Shown here: one piece after another, positions 19,098-30,390 of the stretch
Numbering within the stretch: the first letter of the stretch is position 1
Layout: each line of letters begins with the position of its first letter
Assembly (NCBI GenBank): GCA_030544215.1
Contig: JARZZO010000011.1
Location: 45,629,587 to 45,693,586 of the forward strand
Reading direction: 5' to 3'
Source of the DNA: Zantedeschia hybrid cultivar
Lineage: Eukaryota; Streptophyta; Magnoliopsida; Alismatales; Araceae
DNA length: 64,000 bases
The notes under the pieces: generated by a model
Told to the model about the DNA's origin: nothing
The model's input: only the letters and a program-made list of their open reading frames with translations
Database searches by the model: none
Program-made: the position numbers and the translations under genes

Positions 19098-19298
19098 CCA
19101 CCACTCCCTATGGGGCCTAGTTAGGCCAGATAATAGTGGCCCATTAGAGGTCCACTAGGAGGCCCAAAATGGAGACCGATACGTTGTCCAATAAGGATTT
19201 ATAAAAGTGCATATAAATTCCTATGTTTGTTAGGAATTTAAAGCAACCATTTCACTTATTAATTTATGTATATGTTATAACAGTGTTATTGAAATGGC

Positions 19299-19484
19299 CC
19301 AAGTTGATAGATATCAAGTTTCTTTATTTCCCTGAACATCATTTATGTAAAATCAATTATTTAAGATGTTACATGTAAATAAAGGAAGTTCCAAGTTGAC
19401 AGATTTCAAGTTTCTTTATTTCCCTGAACATCATTTACGTAATATCAATTATTTAAGATGTTACATGTAAATATAGGAAGTTCT
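19299..19484. repeat. 92-bp tandem duplication
   Basis: Units starting CCAAGTTGA at 19299 and 19391 differ at a handful of bases. A long (AT)n microsatellite at 19494-19548 follows. Confidence 0.88.
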
Positions 19485-19487
19485 CCC

Positions 19488-19493
<6 letters not shown>

Positions 19494-19548
<55 letters not shown>
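19494..19548. repeat. (AT)n microsatellite
   Basis: About 27 uninterrupted AT units. Confidence 0.95.
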
Positions 19549-19549
<1 letters not shown>

Positions 19550-19624
19550 CATATCTTTAACCTATAGAAAGTCAACTCTCTCTTTCTAGAAGGAAAATCA
19601 TGTTTTTGACGATTTTGTTAAAAC

Positions 19625-20756
19625 GAAGGCTGTCAATGGAAACCCGATTTTCCAATTTTTCGATTCGATTTCGACAAAAATAACTGATTTCAATAAGAAG
19701 TATCTGTCCAATAACTATTGGAGTCGGATAATTCCAATAAGCTATCGGAATAGGAAATGAAAACATTTGTTTCCGTATCCATTTTTCGATTACAATTATT
19801 TTTAAGTTATTATCAATTAATATTGACCTAAAGATCAAAGTTGATCTAAGGGTTGAAGTGAGAGGCTTTTATGATGGGAAGTAAACCTGAAGTTTGCTGC
19901 ACAGTCCCTAACACACCCCATCTCCCCCTCCACCAATTTTCCCCATCACAACTAGGCCATCTCTCTACTAGCTCATGTCCCCAACTCTCCGCCAGTGCTA
20001 GAGCCTTTGCTACCATAGCTCCTGTTCGCGCCAGAGGTCGGGCCCTCCGCCGCTAGAGCTCTTGCGTCAACGCCAAAGGTCGGGCCTCTTGCGGCAGAGC
20101 TTGGCTCTAGGTCGCCAGAGCTCCCTTTTGTGCCAGAGGTTGGCCCTCTACCACCATAGCTCTTGTCCGTGCCAGAGGACAGCCCTCCGCCATCTCCGTT
20201 AGTGCTATTTACTCCCTCCAAATCTTTGGCAGTGCCAACCCTCTGTCAGCTCCCCTCCACCATACCCCCTCTGCCATGTCCAAGTGCAGCACCCTATATG
20301 AAGTTCAATATTTCAAGTTAAATCCATGATTTGTTTCTTGTTATTTAATTATGTTGCGATGAGATATTCATTTCTTAACACTAATGTTGATCCATCTATA
20401 TACATTCCCAATTTAATCCAAACTAGATTAACTGCTTGATTCATTTATTACAATAAACAAGTCTTTTAAGTTCCCATTTGTGTTGGGGTGACCTTAGTCT
20501 GATCTAACTTGGTGAACAAGCTCAACTTCCCAATCTGACTTGATATGCAAGTGTAGTCCCACTTGGCCAGTTTCAAGGTTTGGATTTGCAAGTGCAAAAT
20601 AGATAATTATCGGAAATAATATCTGTTTCTGATATCAGAATCGGAAACCAATCAGAAACGGAAAACGTATTGGAAACAAAAATAGGGTTTTGCTATCCGA
20701 ATCGAAAAACGGAAACACCTGTTTTCGTTTCCCTATCTTACCCGTTTACAGCCCTA
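19625..20756. mobile_element. non-autonomous hAT element 1 (GGGCTGTAAACGG type)
   Basis: A 1132-bp element with flanks GTTAAAAC (19617-19624) and GCTAAAAC (20757-20764), an 8-bp duplication with one change. The ends are AAGGCTGTCAATGG and CCGTTTACAGCCCTA, imperfect inverted repeats. Subterminal regions are rich in TCGGAAA/TTTCCGA words. The middle (about 19900-20280) is GC-rich, with 3-4 degenerate copies of a roughly 38-bp unit built on GAGCTCTTG...GCCAGAGGTCGGGCC. It has no transposase. Confidence 0.75.
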
Positions 20757-21315
20757 GCTAAAACACTTATGTTCAGTTAACCCATAAAATGACCTCCTCT
20801 GATTAATATAAAAATCTTACAAATCATGGTGCCCATCTTTTATGCTAAAATCTCAAAGTTCGGCAAAATAAATCAAACCTATAAGGTACTTATCCAGGGG
20901 GCCTTAACATTCTATTGACAAGATTAAGCATCTAAAGATAACCCTCCACAAGAGTCATTTGGGGTAATCAATTGCACTAGACACTCTCTAAATATTTTTC
21001 AAATAAATCTCCTTTGTCTTCATTTGTCCTATGCCATGTGCTTTAGTAAATTTATATTTCGTTAAGAGTTCTTAGCATACTTTAATGGTTTTAACTATTT
21101 GTTCTTTATAGATTTAAGGTGAGGATTATACAGGGTTATTGATTACTTGGTTAGGTGTTTTTACATAGGGTGTTTAAGGGTATTAAGTTGGAGGCTTGAG
21201 GGTTTTACAGAAAATGGAGGTCAACATTTTTCTCCATCTTAGGAGAAAAAAGATATGTGTTGAACATGGATCTGTCACGCGGATCACAAAGACACGCATG
21301 GCCCTATTTGGACCT

Positions 21316-21564
21316 GATACCATATTGAAGTTATTGGACATCCAACTCAAAACCTTAAGGCATTGAGTGGAGTAGGTATCGTCTATTAAACAATTTTTTT
21401 TTTGTCCCTTTTCCAATATTGGACTATTATAACACGCGTCCTCACGTGTAGAATGATTTTAGGCTTTGTCACGTGGGCCATGATAGAGGCTTTGATACCA
21501 TATTGAGGTTATTGGGCCATCCAACTCAAAACGTTATGGCATTGAGTGGAGTAGGCACCATCAA
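21316..21564. repeat. about 178-bp direct duplication
   Basis: GATACCATATTGARGTTATTGG...GGCATTGAGTGGAGTAGG starts at 21316 and again at 21494. The second copy is interrupted by the hAT element at 21565, and the similarity resumes after it (TATTAGACATATTTAAG at 22644, matching TATTAAACAATTT at 21385). Confidence 0.75.
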
Positions 21565-22637
21565 TAGGTGTGTAAACGGTAATTATATCTGATTTTCTGA
21601 TCCGATTCTGACTTTCCATAGTTGAAATTGGTAACACATTTTCTTTTCTAAGTGGTTTTGGAATAAAAAATGGATATTTCTGATAATAATCGGAATTGGA
21701 AACAGAAAGCATCCTTTCCGTATCCTACTTCTGATAACATAATTATATATTTTATTATTTTCACGTGATCTTTTCTAACATATGGGTTGAGCCTTGTGCC
21801 ATCACATGACTGCTGGTTCAGCGCCCCAGGGATTTAGCCCAAGCCGGTGCGTTGGGAACCAAGCAATGACTTTAATATAGTATCCCCTCCCTACTCTTCC
21901 CGAAAGCTTGCGATGTTGGACTATTTGGGGTGGGGGAAGCAGCAAATGAAGGGGAAGATGAAAGTTCCCACCTTCATTGGGAAAACGGTGCTGACCAGAG
22001 GAGGCCAGAGGAGCCGGAGCCAGCGTGGACTTGGAGCGCAAAGGGGGTAGAGCAGAAGATTTGCTTCTTGTTGGTGGTGAGAAGCAGTTTCTTCGAGGCC
22101 TAGAGATCGTCACTGCTGCCATCGATGAGCACCACATGGGAGGGGCCGGGCGGGGGAGATCCGACTGAGGGACCTCTCCATGGCCGCCTGCTGCTGCCTG
22201 TGTACTCCCTCGGCATGTCCAGGATGTACAGTAAGTTTGGGTGGACTGACACCCCCCCAGAGAGAGTGCTAGTGTCAACGGCTGCCGCCTGAGGAAGCAC
22301 AGCCGCAAGAGCTTCCCCGTCTGGGCTGCTCCCACTTCCTGTAATTAGTCCTACATTGGTTCCTGCAGGAAAGCACAGGAGGAAGTGTTCTATATAGATT
22401 AGCCAATCCTTCTCCTTCCTACTTGATAGGCCCCTAAGTTCCAAAGCCCAGGTATTCAGGCTCTGTGTAAACCAAATGTTTTATTATCCGATTTTGAACC
22501 CGATTCCGATTAAAAGAAGGAAGCAGAAAGGGAAACAAAAACACAAGTTTGCATATTTGTTTCTGTTAACTTGTTTATCGTAAATGCAAACAGAAACAGG
22601 TGTTCCCGTTTCCGTATCCCACCCTTTTACAGCCCTA
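21565..22637. mobile_element. non-autonomous hAT element 2 with gene-like cargo
   Basis: A 1073-bp element with flanks ACCATCAA (21557-21564) and ACCATCTA (22638-22645), and ends TAGGTGTGTAAACGG and CCCTTTTACAGCCCTA, the same terminal family as the element at 19625. The GC-rich interior (about 21800-22450) reads on the minus strand as NVGLITGSGSSPDGEALAAV then SGGVSVHPNLLYILDMPREY. It starts right after a splice-acceptor-like TTTCCTGCAG and ends in a stop (344 bp, ORF 22444-22100). This looks like an exon captured from a host gene of unknown identity. The neighbouring duplicate at 21316 acts as an empty-site reference. Confidence 0.75.
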
Positions 22638-22729
22638 ACCATCTATTAGACATATTTAAGTATGTTTCCTTTTTCATTGTGAGACTATTTTAACAGTTAT
22701 GCATACAAAATGGTTGTTAACTTCTTCTT

Positions 22730-22895
22730 TACTTAGTAAATTAGAAGCTTAGGGTCTGCCTCTTTTTGTTGAGGGTTTCGGGGTTGGCTTTCAGTCATGA
22801 TGTTCGGCCAGTAGCCTCGGCCTTTGGTCTTCATTGTATCCTCTTTGATTTTCAATGAAATGCGACTTTATGTCACCTTCCAAAAATAAATGGCA
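22730..22895 (+). other. isolated LINE 3' tail
   Basis: TTTTTGTTGAGGG...TTTCAATGAAATGCGAC...TCACCTTCC ends in an A-rich stretch. It matches the tail of the LINE ending at 5329 in order of words. No coding part precedes it, so it is a strongly 5'-truncated copy or a leftover. Confidence 0.5.
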
Positions 22896-23348
22896 GAGGC
22901 TGCATTAAAAGAAGATCATATCTTATTTTATAGATAATTTTAAATATCATGCAATTTAAGGGATGTTTTAATAATAAAACTAATAGTAATTTATATTCTG
23001 ATGCATCTCTCTTAAATGTCAGACATATCACAATTTTTATAGAGTTAATCACTTTTGTTATCACAAGAACTAACAATGGTGATAAACATACATGATACAT
23101 AAGTTTCATGGTTTTAAATATTTGTTAAGTTTTGAGACATCACTTATGCTGAATATTTGACATGATATTAATTTGAGTGCTAAGCAAGGGAACTAAAGTA
23201 ACTAATATGTTGTCTTACTGAATAACTGAAGCTATAGTAACTTAACAGAGGCTTATAGTCATTGCATAACTAATAATGAGATCTGACTAAATATCTGTGC
23301 AAAGCTTACGGTAACTTAATAACCGAGAGTGGAGTCTTAAACTCTTAA
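22896..23348. other. unassigned AT-rich spacer
   Basis: No supported gene or repeat boundary. Confidence 0.5.
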
Positions 23349-23364
23349 TAGAGATTTATCAAAA

Positions 23365-24933
23365 AAAAAAACATTGAAAAGAGTTCCATCGTTCCTGTTA
23401 ACATGGAGGAGGAAATTCATAATTGTGCTTCGATTATGGGATGCAAAGTGGAGTGTTTACCTTTCATGTATTCGGGCTTACCTCTGCATTATCGATGGAC
23501 TAGATTATCTGACTGGAATCCTGTAATTTTGAAGTTTCAGAGAAGAATGGCTGCAGGGAAGGCGAGGAATTTATCCTTAGGAGGAAGAATAACCTTACTG
23601 AATTCAGTTCTCTCCTCCATTCCCCAGAATTATTTGTCCATCTTTATCTTGCCGAAGATAGTCTGCAGGAAAATGGATCAGATCTGTAGGAAATTTTTCT
23701 GGGGTTGTACTAATTCCAATGGAGGAGTTGTGCCACTTGTCAAGTGGGACAAGGTGTGCAAATCAAACACAAAAGGGGGTTTGGGAGTGAAAGATTTGAT
23801 TTTGATGAATTGGGCTCTAATCGGGAAATGGATTTGGGAATTCCTGTCTGAAGGCTCGCCTTTATGGAAACAAATTTTGTGCTACAAACATTATACTACT
23901 TCTAACAATATCTTCTTACAACCAGCCCACTCATCTTCTGTATCTCTGATTTGGAGTGATATTCTGAAAGTTGTTCACATGATGCAAAGATATATTCGAG
24001 TCAAGATTGGCACCGGAGAGAGCACTTTCTTCTGGACAGACAAATGGGTAGGCGATGATGTCCTAAAAAACAGGTTTCCTCGGGTTTTTAACTCGGCAGT
24101 TTTTAAAATGGCCTTGGTTTAAGATTGTGTACAGACACAAGGAAACTAGTGACTTGGACAGTTCAGCTCAGAAGGAATCTCAAGGAGGAAGAAGTCTATG
24201 AGTATCAAGCATTGCTGAATCTGCTTTTTCAAACTCAGATGAATATGTCTCAAGCTGATAGGTTCATTTGGGATAGAGGTGATGGCAGGTTTTCAGTAAA
24301 CTCTTTCTATAATCTGCTGGAAGGTGAAGGCAACAGGCACCAGAGAGTAAAGGGAGTGTGGAAGGTTAAATCTCCATTAAAAGTGAGGGCTTTCATGTGG
24401 CTGGTATAATAGAAATGAATCCTTACTAAATGGAACGTGAATGGAAATTTATTGTGTTCCTTTTGTGAGTCAACGGAGGAGGATGTGGAACATTTATTGA
24501 TTATGTGTCCAATAACTCAAGCAGTTTGGAAGCATTTTGAGATAGTTTTCAACTGTCCCACTGCATTTAATTCCTTGGACAGTTAGAGGGATACCTTTCA
24601 TTCTTTATCAAAAAGCCAAATGAGGGGTGCAAGTAACCGGATCATACACTCATGCTATATGCTGGAGTATTTGGAAGGAATGCAATGATATTATTTTCAA
24701 GGGTAGCAAATTGTATGTGGAAAATATTTGTGAACGTGTGATGCACTTTGTTTTTAGGTGGAGTTGACATTTAGGGGGTATTTCTGCAGAAGATTGGAAT
24801 AAGAGATTGAAGATTATGTAATTTTCTTTTTGGTCAGGTTAGGAATCTCTCCTACCCAGCAATGATTGTATCCCCTCTATTCATTTTTCAGTAAAATTGG
24901 TGGTATACAATCCACACCTTTTTCAAAAAAGAG
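23365..24933 (+). pseudogene. 5'-truncated LINE with 16-bp target duplication
   Basis: Flanked by TAGAGATTTATCAAAA (23349-23364) and TAGAGGTTTATCAAAA (24934-24949), a 16-bp duplication with one mismatch. The reading begins in late RT (NIEKSSIVPVNMEEEIHNC), then GKARNLSLGGRITLLNSVLS, GGLGVKDLILMNWALIGKW, TGESTFFWTDKWVGDDV, stop at 24120, LRRNLKEEEVYEYQALLNLL, RFSVNSFYNLLEGE, SPLKVRAFMWLV, stop, and zf-RVT CSFCESTEEDVEHLLIMC. It ends in an A-rich tail. RT catalytic motifs were lost on insertion, and later stops occur at about 24120 and 24407. Confidence 0.85.
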
Positions 24934-24949
24934 TAGAGGTTTATCAAAA

Positions 24950-25694
24950 TAATGAAATCTTATTCATTATAACAGAGGTAAGGCTTAGCAGATTGTAGGT
25001 GTCATCACCATTTTATAATGATACTAAGCCCGTCAGAATGTTAGAGCAGAACTATGTGATTTAAGAACTTAAATTGGGTTTCACATGTGTCATCACCCTT
25101 CTATAGTGATACTATAACCTGTTATCAGAAACAATAACAGAACAAAACTCAGTGATTTTCAAAATTCACCTTTATCTCATTGTTTGGACATGCGTCCAAC
25201 CACTATTACATCGTTAGCGGAAATAAAAATAGAACTAGGCTTCGGAGGTTAGACAATGCTGAATCTTTGGTGTAATGCTACCACAAGGGTCATCACTCCA
25301 TCTTAAAATAACGAAGGTGCTGACAACTACACTTTCATTAGGTTGATTAAAACCTCCGTATAGCAACAATATCTGATGGACACTTAAGGCTTGGACACGA
25401 TTTTTCTCCTCTTATTCTAAATAAAGGGAACATTGGTTTAGGATTCATGATTGGTTTGTAACTAAAACCAGCAGTGATGGTTGCTTGATGCTGATGACAC
25501 ACAGTGGTAAAAGTAGCAACAGCATGAGAGTAACAATGGTAGCAGCTAAAGGTAATAATGCTAGCAGCACCAGAGCAACACCTGCAACAGCAGCATGGCA
25601 ACAGCAGCAGTTTAAGAGCAGCAACAGCAGCCAGTGGTTCTACTCCCCATCCTTCCACTACCTTCTCTGCACTTATTCTTCTGCTTCCTTGACA
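24950..25694. other. unassigned stretch with a CAG-type trinucleotide patch
   Basis: About 25490-25635 holds scattered AGCAGCAACAGCA repeats that give poly-Cys/Leu or Ser/Asn readings. No supported gene. Confidence 0.5.
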
Positions 25695-26384
25695 TGGTTG
25701 TCAAATTGGTAAGGCAACGCAACAAATACTTGGGGTTCCCAAGTGCCTAAGTACTTAGGTTCCTGTCTAAGTGGTGCCTACAGAGCACCTTCAGGTAATG
25801 AGGGGAGAGACACTCACAAATAGAGAGACAAACACTCTTTAGGGGACAAGAAAGGATGTGGGTACAGGGAACCTTGGAAGGGTGAGAGGATAACCAGAGA
25901 GACTCAACTTCTCTTATTTGTCATACTTGCTAGGACCTCATTGAGGGGGTTCATTTGAGAGGATGCCGATGTCCATGAGAGGTTTAAGTTCATCAATACT
26001 GGCATGTGAAGGTTGTTGCACCACTGAAGTTACTGTAGCAAGAGGATAATGTTAACTCCATGCGAGGGGGCTTCCTTGTTAACATTGAGATTGGTTCTTG
26101 CTGAGGAGGGATGAGGCGAAAGACAATGAGGAAGATCAAAGACGAGATCGAGTATCAAAAACTATGGCACAATCATACCTACGACTTTATATATATTAAG
26201 ATTCAGTCTTAATGGACTAGGTTTGATTAGCCCATGAATTGGCTTAGGTGTGCAAGCCTACCTAGGGCTGCCTAAGCAGTGCCTAGGCTGGCTTTTGAAA
26301 GGCCCAAAAAAGGTGGTCAACCACTTGGGCCTTGAAAAAGGCCTTTTTGCCTAGGTGGTGCCTACGTAGATGCCTTGATGACTG
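25695..26384. mobile_element. possible non-autonomous hAT element rich in GCCTAGG words
   Basis: TGGTTGTCAA near the left end and TTGATGACTG at the right end are imperfect inverted repeats. Both subterminal regions carry AAGTGCCTAAG, GTGCCTAGG and GGTGGTGCCTAC, words typical of a common plant hAT family. I could not find a clean 8-bp duplication, so the limits are tentative. Confidence 0.4.
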
Positions 26385-26456
26385 TCTCTTTGAAAACCCC
26401 ATAGGTAGTAGCACAAAAATGGGAACCCTTGCCCCCCCATCCTTTTCTTATTATGT

Positions 26457-26516
26457 TCCCTTTTATTTTGCCCCTCCCCCCCCCCCCCCCCCACTCCAAA
26501 AAAAAAAAAAAAAAAG
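26457..26516. repeat. poly(C) then poly(A) homopolymer tracts
   Basis: About 18 C residues are followed by about 18 A residues. Sequence quality may be low here. Confidence 0.85.
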
Positions 26517-28033
26517 TTTATGTACCCATCTATTCCCACTTTGTATTAATTGATACATTAACCCTTTAGAGACAATTCTCTGTTAGTTAATTTCTTATTA
26601 TATAATTAACAATTTTTCATGCAAAGTTAATATTTACTAAGATAATCAAAATTTCATCGTAATTAGGTTTTAGACCCATGTAATTTTATTCAAGAAATGT
26701 TCTGGCATTACCAATTAACGTCCTTGGCTTGGCTTTTCAAGTTGACTTGTGGTTTTTACCTTATAATGCTATTTTTTAATATCCAAGGATTATAATTAGT
26801 CTACTTTTAACCTGATTTATCCTGATGATGTTTAATAGTATGCTAACTCATTGTATGTTTTTGTTAATCTGTCACAATTTTTATGTTATTTATCAGTTCT
26901 GATAATTTGTTGACCATTTAATTACATACAAATTATCTTAGTTCTCAAGTACTTAATTATATATAAATTAAGATTAAATTAATACTTTTAAGTCCATAAC
27001 TATCCTGAAACACCGAATTAATTCCCAAGTTATTTCCATAAACTCTTATGATTAATTTGATTAAATCTTGTCAGCAGTGATGTGATTGCCATTATAAGAG
27101 CCCCAGCTGTGGATTAATTTGTTTTTAACTGAATTAAAATCTTAACCACACTGTAAAATATCTATTAATGTAAAAACTTTTAATGTTAATATTAAACCTT
27201 TGTTACCCAAAGAAAGTGACACAAATTATTGTTTTATACTTTTCCAATTAATAATCATGTTACATGAGATTGCTGATTACTAGATCCATAATTAATGTAA
27301 GAAATTTATTGTATTACCTGCATCCATGGACTAGTGGTAAAATACTTAGGGATCACAATATTCAAGAACAATGATCAAACTATTCTTGTAGTGCTTGATC
27401 ACCAACATGTAAGGGAGACCATCTCTTAACAGATTTGGTATGCATCTTTATCTGATCAACCTCCTCATGTAGATACTTTCATGGTGGACATGCAACTATT
27501 GAGTTAGAGCTTCTTGAATCATCCATCCTCTTGTATTTTGGTTTTTGGTTGTAGTAAAGGGATCCATGCGTCATGCCAAAACTTTGCCATGGCCCTTCCC
27601 AAAATGCAATTAGTTGCAGATGCTTCCTTTGCGTGAATCAACTTTTTCATGACCCTTCTCAAGATGTACCTTGGACCCTTGGTATATGCATCATCAATCC
27701 TAGTTTGCTAGCTATGCTCCTTAGGAAACATATGAATTCACCTCTTTAACGGTTATGGCAAACTTCTTTTTTACATAGATGGATGGAGTAGGAGCACTAG
27801 TAAAAAAGCTCCTAATGCTGCTAGTAGTCCCAGTTTTTTTATGAGGAGCCAACCAATGAGGGGTCACCATGTGAGCTAAGGACTTTTTCAAGTTTTGAGG
27901 ACTCAGTAAATCCTACGGGCCCTTTCCTAGTCTCTCTCTCCTGCATCTATCCTACTCTCTTGTAAGTTCATGGGTCTCAGGACCTGGGACCTTGTGATCT
28001 ACCTCAATAGCATCATTGTTGGATTGCACTTCG
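26517..28033. other. unassigned AT-rich intergenic sequence
   Basis: No long ORF, terminal repeats or RNA genes seen. Confidence 0.5.
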
Positions 28034-28279
28034 TAGTCAGGGGTAATTTTGTCGCTCTATTGTTATCATTCTTTTACTCTGTGTGTGAGATATGCGGGTT
28101 TAGTTATATTGTCTTTATTGGAGCAAGGGGTATTTTTGTCCTTGCCAAATTATTGTAACATATAAGTCAGAGTATAAAAGAATGGTGTGGGGCGGCCTGT
28201 TAGTGTGTGACCGTATCCTCTTGTTCTCCTGTCCAGCACCTCTCTTCTCTTCCTCTTTCCCTCTTCCTAGTTTTCCACA
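28034..28279 (+). repeat. outer copia 5' LTR
   Basis: Aligns with 39026-39282 (AGGGGTAATTTTGTC...GTATAAAAGAATGGTGTGG...CCTAGTTTTCCACA). GTATAAAAG is a likely TATA region for transcription of the element. The first bases are TA instead of TG, a probable mutation. Confidence 0.85.
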
Positions 28280-28400
28280 TGGTACTAGAGGAGGTTAAGG
28301 TTTGGAGGAAGTAAAAGAAGGGAATGGCCCTTTTCCCCCTTCCTAGTTTTCCACATGGTATTATATTAGAGCAGGTTAAGGTTTGGAGGAACTAAAAGAA
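28255..28400 (+). repeat. tandem duplication of the LTR/PBS junction
   Basis: The junction TTCCTAGTTTTCCACATGGTA plus GGTTAAGGTTTGGAGGAA is present at about 28265-28315 and again at about 28340-28395, a spacing of roughly 75 bp. The second copy has TGGTATTATATTAGAGCAGG. Confidence 0.75.
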
Positions 28401-29001
28401 GGGACCAGCCCTCTAATCTCTGCAGTTCGGTGCCCTGCTAGGGTTTTTTGGACAGGGGCAGTGACTGCCCTTGCTTGCTTTAACAGTCATCCCCTATTTT
28501 GGTGAGGAGGACAGCTAGCTTCCCTTCTCCCTGTCATCTGGTGCCCGACTAGGGTTTTTTTGGACGGGCAGTGACTGCCCTTCCATGTCCTAGCAACCGG
28601 TCCCCTATTTTGGTGAAAGGGACAGCCAGCTTCCCTTCTCTCTTCTGTTTAGTGCCCAGTTGGGGTTTCTGGACAGGGACATGGCTTGCCCTTGCAACCG
28701 GTCCTCTGTTTTGAAGAACATGACAGGTCGTGCCTTAGGGAGTGTTGGCCTGTACCCTTGCTAGGGTTTGTGCATGCCGGTGCCCTATTCCTTCAAGCCT
28801 CTTGCCATCGAGGTCCTCGCAAGTGTAGACAGGACATGCCGGTGCACAGTTTGGTGGCTTTGGGGCAGCCCGGTGCCTTGATCGTATCAACCGGTGCGCT
28901 GCCTTGGTGAAGGAGGAGTTGCTTGCCCTGCTGTTCTAGGGTTTATTTCCCTTCCACTCAGCTTTCCTTGGTGTGGGGAGTCACCTACACCGCAGTGATC
29001 A

Positions 29002-29438
29002 TTGTGTGGTGTTGTCTTCTCCTTCACCATAGATTTGTCAGCAAGTAGTGGTGCTGAGTCTCTAGAAGTTAGTTCCACCGTGATGCGTCCAGTTGGCATT
29101 CCACCTATGGAGCATCATCTTCTTGCCCTACAGATGACTACAGTGAAGTTGACGGAGATAAATTATCATCTTTGGTATGCTTCTGCATGGATTTTCCTTG
29201 GCGGATATGGAAGACATATTTACATCTATGGTAGAGTCAAGGAACCAATATATGATGACTCTACTTATGCTAGATGGGAGTTGGAAAATAACCTTGTGAT
29301 GGGCTGGATCCTTAACTCTGTGAGTTCAGAGATCCAACATCTTATTATGATGAAGAGGATTGCAAAGGAGATGTGGGATCTTTTGAGTCAGATGTATGGG
29401 CATAGGCAGGATGTCTCTTGTATGTATCAGTTAACTAC
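29002..29438 (+). pseudogene. outer copia gag, N-terminal part
   Basis: Reads TVKLTEINYHLWYASAWIF (copia gag N-terminal pattern L...NY..W), then GRVKEPIYDDSTYARWELEN, SSEIQHLIMMKRIAKEMWDL and LLSQMYGHRQDVSCMYQL. The frame is open for about 145 codons and stops within the inner element's LTR. The rest of gag resumes at 35166 with DMKQGS..., matching the usual LTDD-type continuation. The protein would form the virus-like particle shell. The segment at 28282-29001 is leader sequence with repeated TTCTCCCTG...GTGCCC...GGGTTTTTTGGAC modules. Confidence 0.75.
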
Positions 29439-29443
29439 TGATA

Positions 29444-29690
29444 TATAGTGAAAAGTAGCCATTAGTTAGGGTACTTTAGATCTTTTGTATATTTACTGTT
29501 TTTCCTTATTTTTCTGGTTTTATTCTTGTTAGTTATGATAACAGGGGTAAACCTGTCTTTTGGCCTTGTAATATGTTTGCCCTACATATATAAGACTTGA
29601 GTGCTGGCCGGCCTCTCTCTGTGTAAGACAGAGAGAGCCACCGCACCTCATTTTCCTGGCCCATGTTCTCTCCTTCCTCTTCTCTCTTCA
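29444..29690 (+). repeat. inner copia 5' LTR
   Basis: Starts TATAGTGAAAAG (mutated from TGTAGTG in the 3' copy) and ends CTCTTCA. Followed directly by the PBS. Confidence 0.92.
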
Positions 29691-29702
29691 TGGTATCAGA
29701 GC
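29691..29702 (+). promoter_or_regulatory. primer binding site of inner copia
   Basis: TGGTATCAGAGC, complementary to the 3' end of initiator methionine tRNA, directly after the LTR. Confidence 0.85.
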
Positions 29703-30390
29703 ACAAGTGAGAAAGGAGGAGTAAGGGTTCGGTCCTATGTTTTAGGACCCCTGGCTGACCGGTCCCTCTTCCCATCTTCACCGCAACTTGGCTAGGTTTT
29801 TTTCCTAGCATTCAAGGTCCCTTCAGCAAGACCGGACCTTGCTGTGAAGAGTTGGAGAGTGGCAACCTGATTTCTTCTTCCAAGGAACCTGTCCAAGCCC
29901 CATTCTTGTGACTGGTACCCTGTTTAGGGTTTGGACTGCAACCGGTACACAATGTGGGTTCCTTCTTGGTGACTGGTCCCCTATCTAGGGTCAACCGACC
30001 CACTTGCCCTGTTGTTGGGGGTAGCCTGCTACTACTCCCTTTCTAGGGTTTCTTGAAGCTTCTTCCTCGCGTCCTCGCATCTTTCCCCTGTTCTGGGGGC
30101 TGCTCAAGCCGATTTCTGCACATACCATTTTTTTCTGTGGGTGCCTTGATACTCTACTGCTGCAGGTGTCTTGTGGGAGTATTGGCATCTTGTTGTGGGT
30201 GTTTTTTGTGGTCTTTCTGTGGGTACATATCACAGTTTTATCACATTTTTTTTTTCTATGGGTACAACAGTTTCATCCTGCTGCATGAGGGACTGTGTTG
30301 CTGCAGAATTTTTGGTGACTGTGTGGTTCTTTGAAAGGTTGCAGATTTTAGCCTCGTCTATGTGCCTTCGAAAAGCTTCTTGAAGTAAGA

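Noticed and set aside
25347..25712. Cys- or Gln/Ser-rich ORFs
   Set aside because: Produced by a CAG/GCA trinucleotide patch; no flanking gene structure.
28887..30334. ORFs on both strands around the copia leaders
   Set aside because: They overlap LTR/leader sequence, lack motifs and are shadows of the element.
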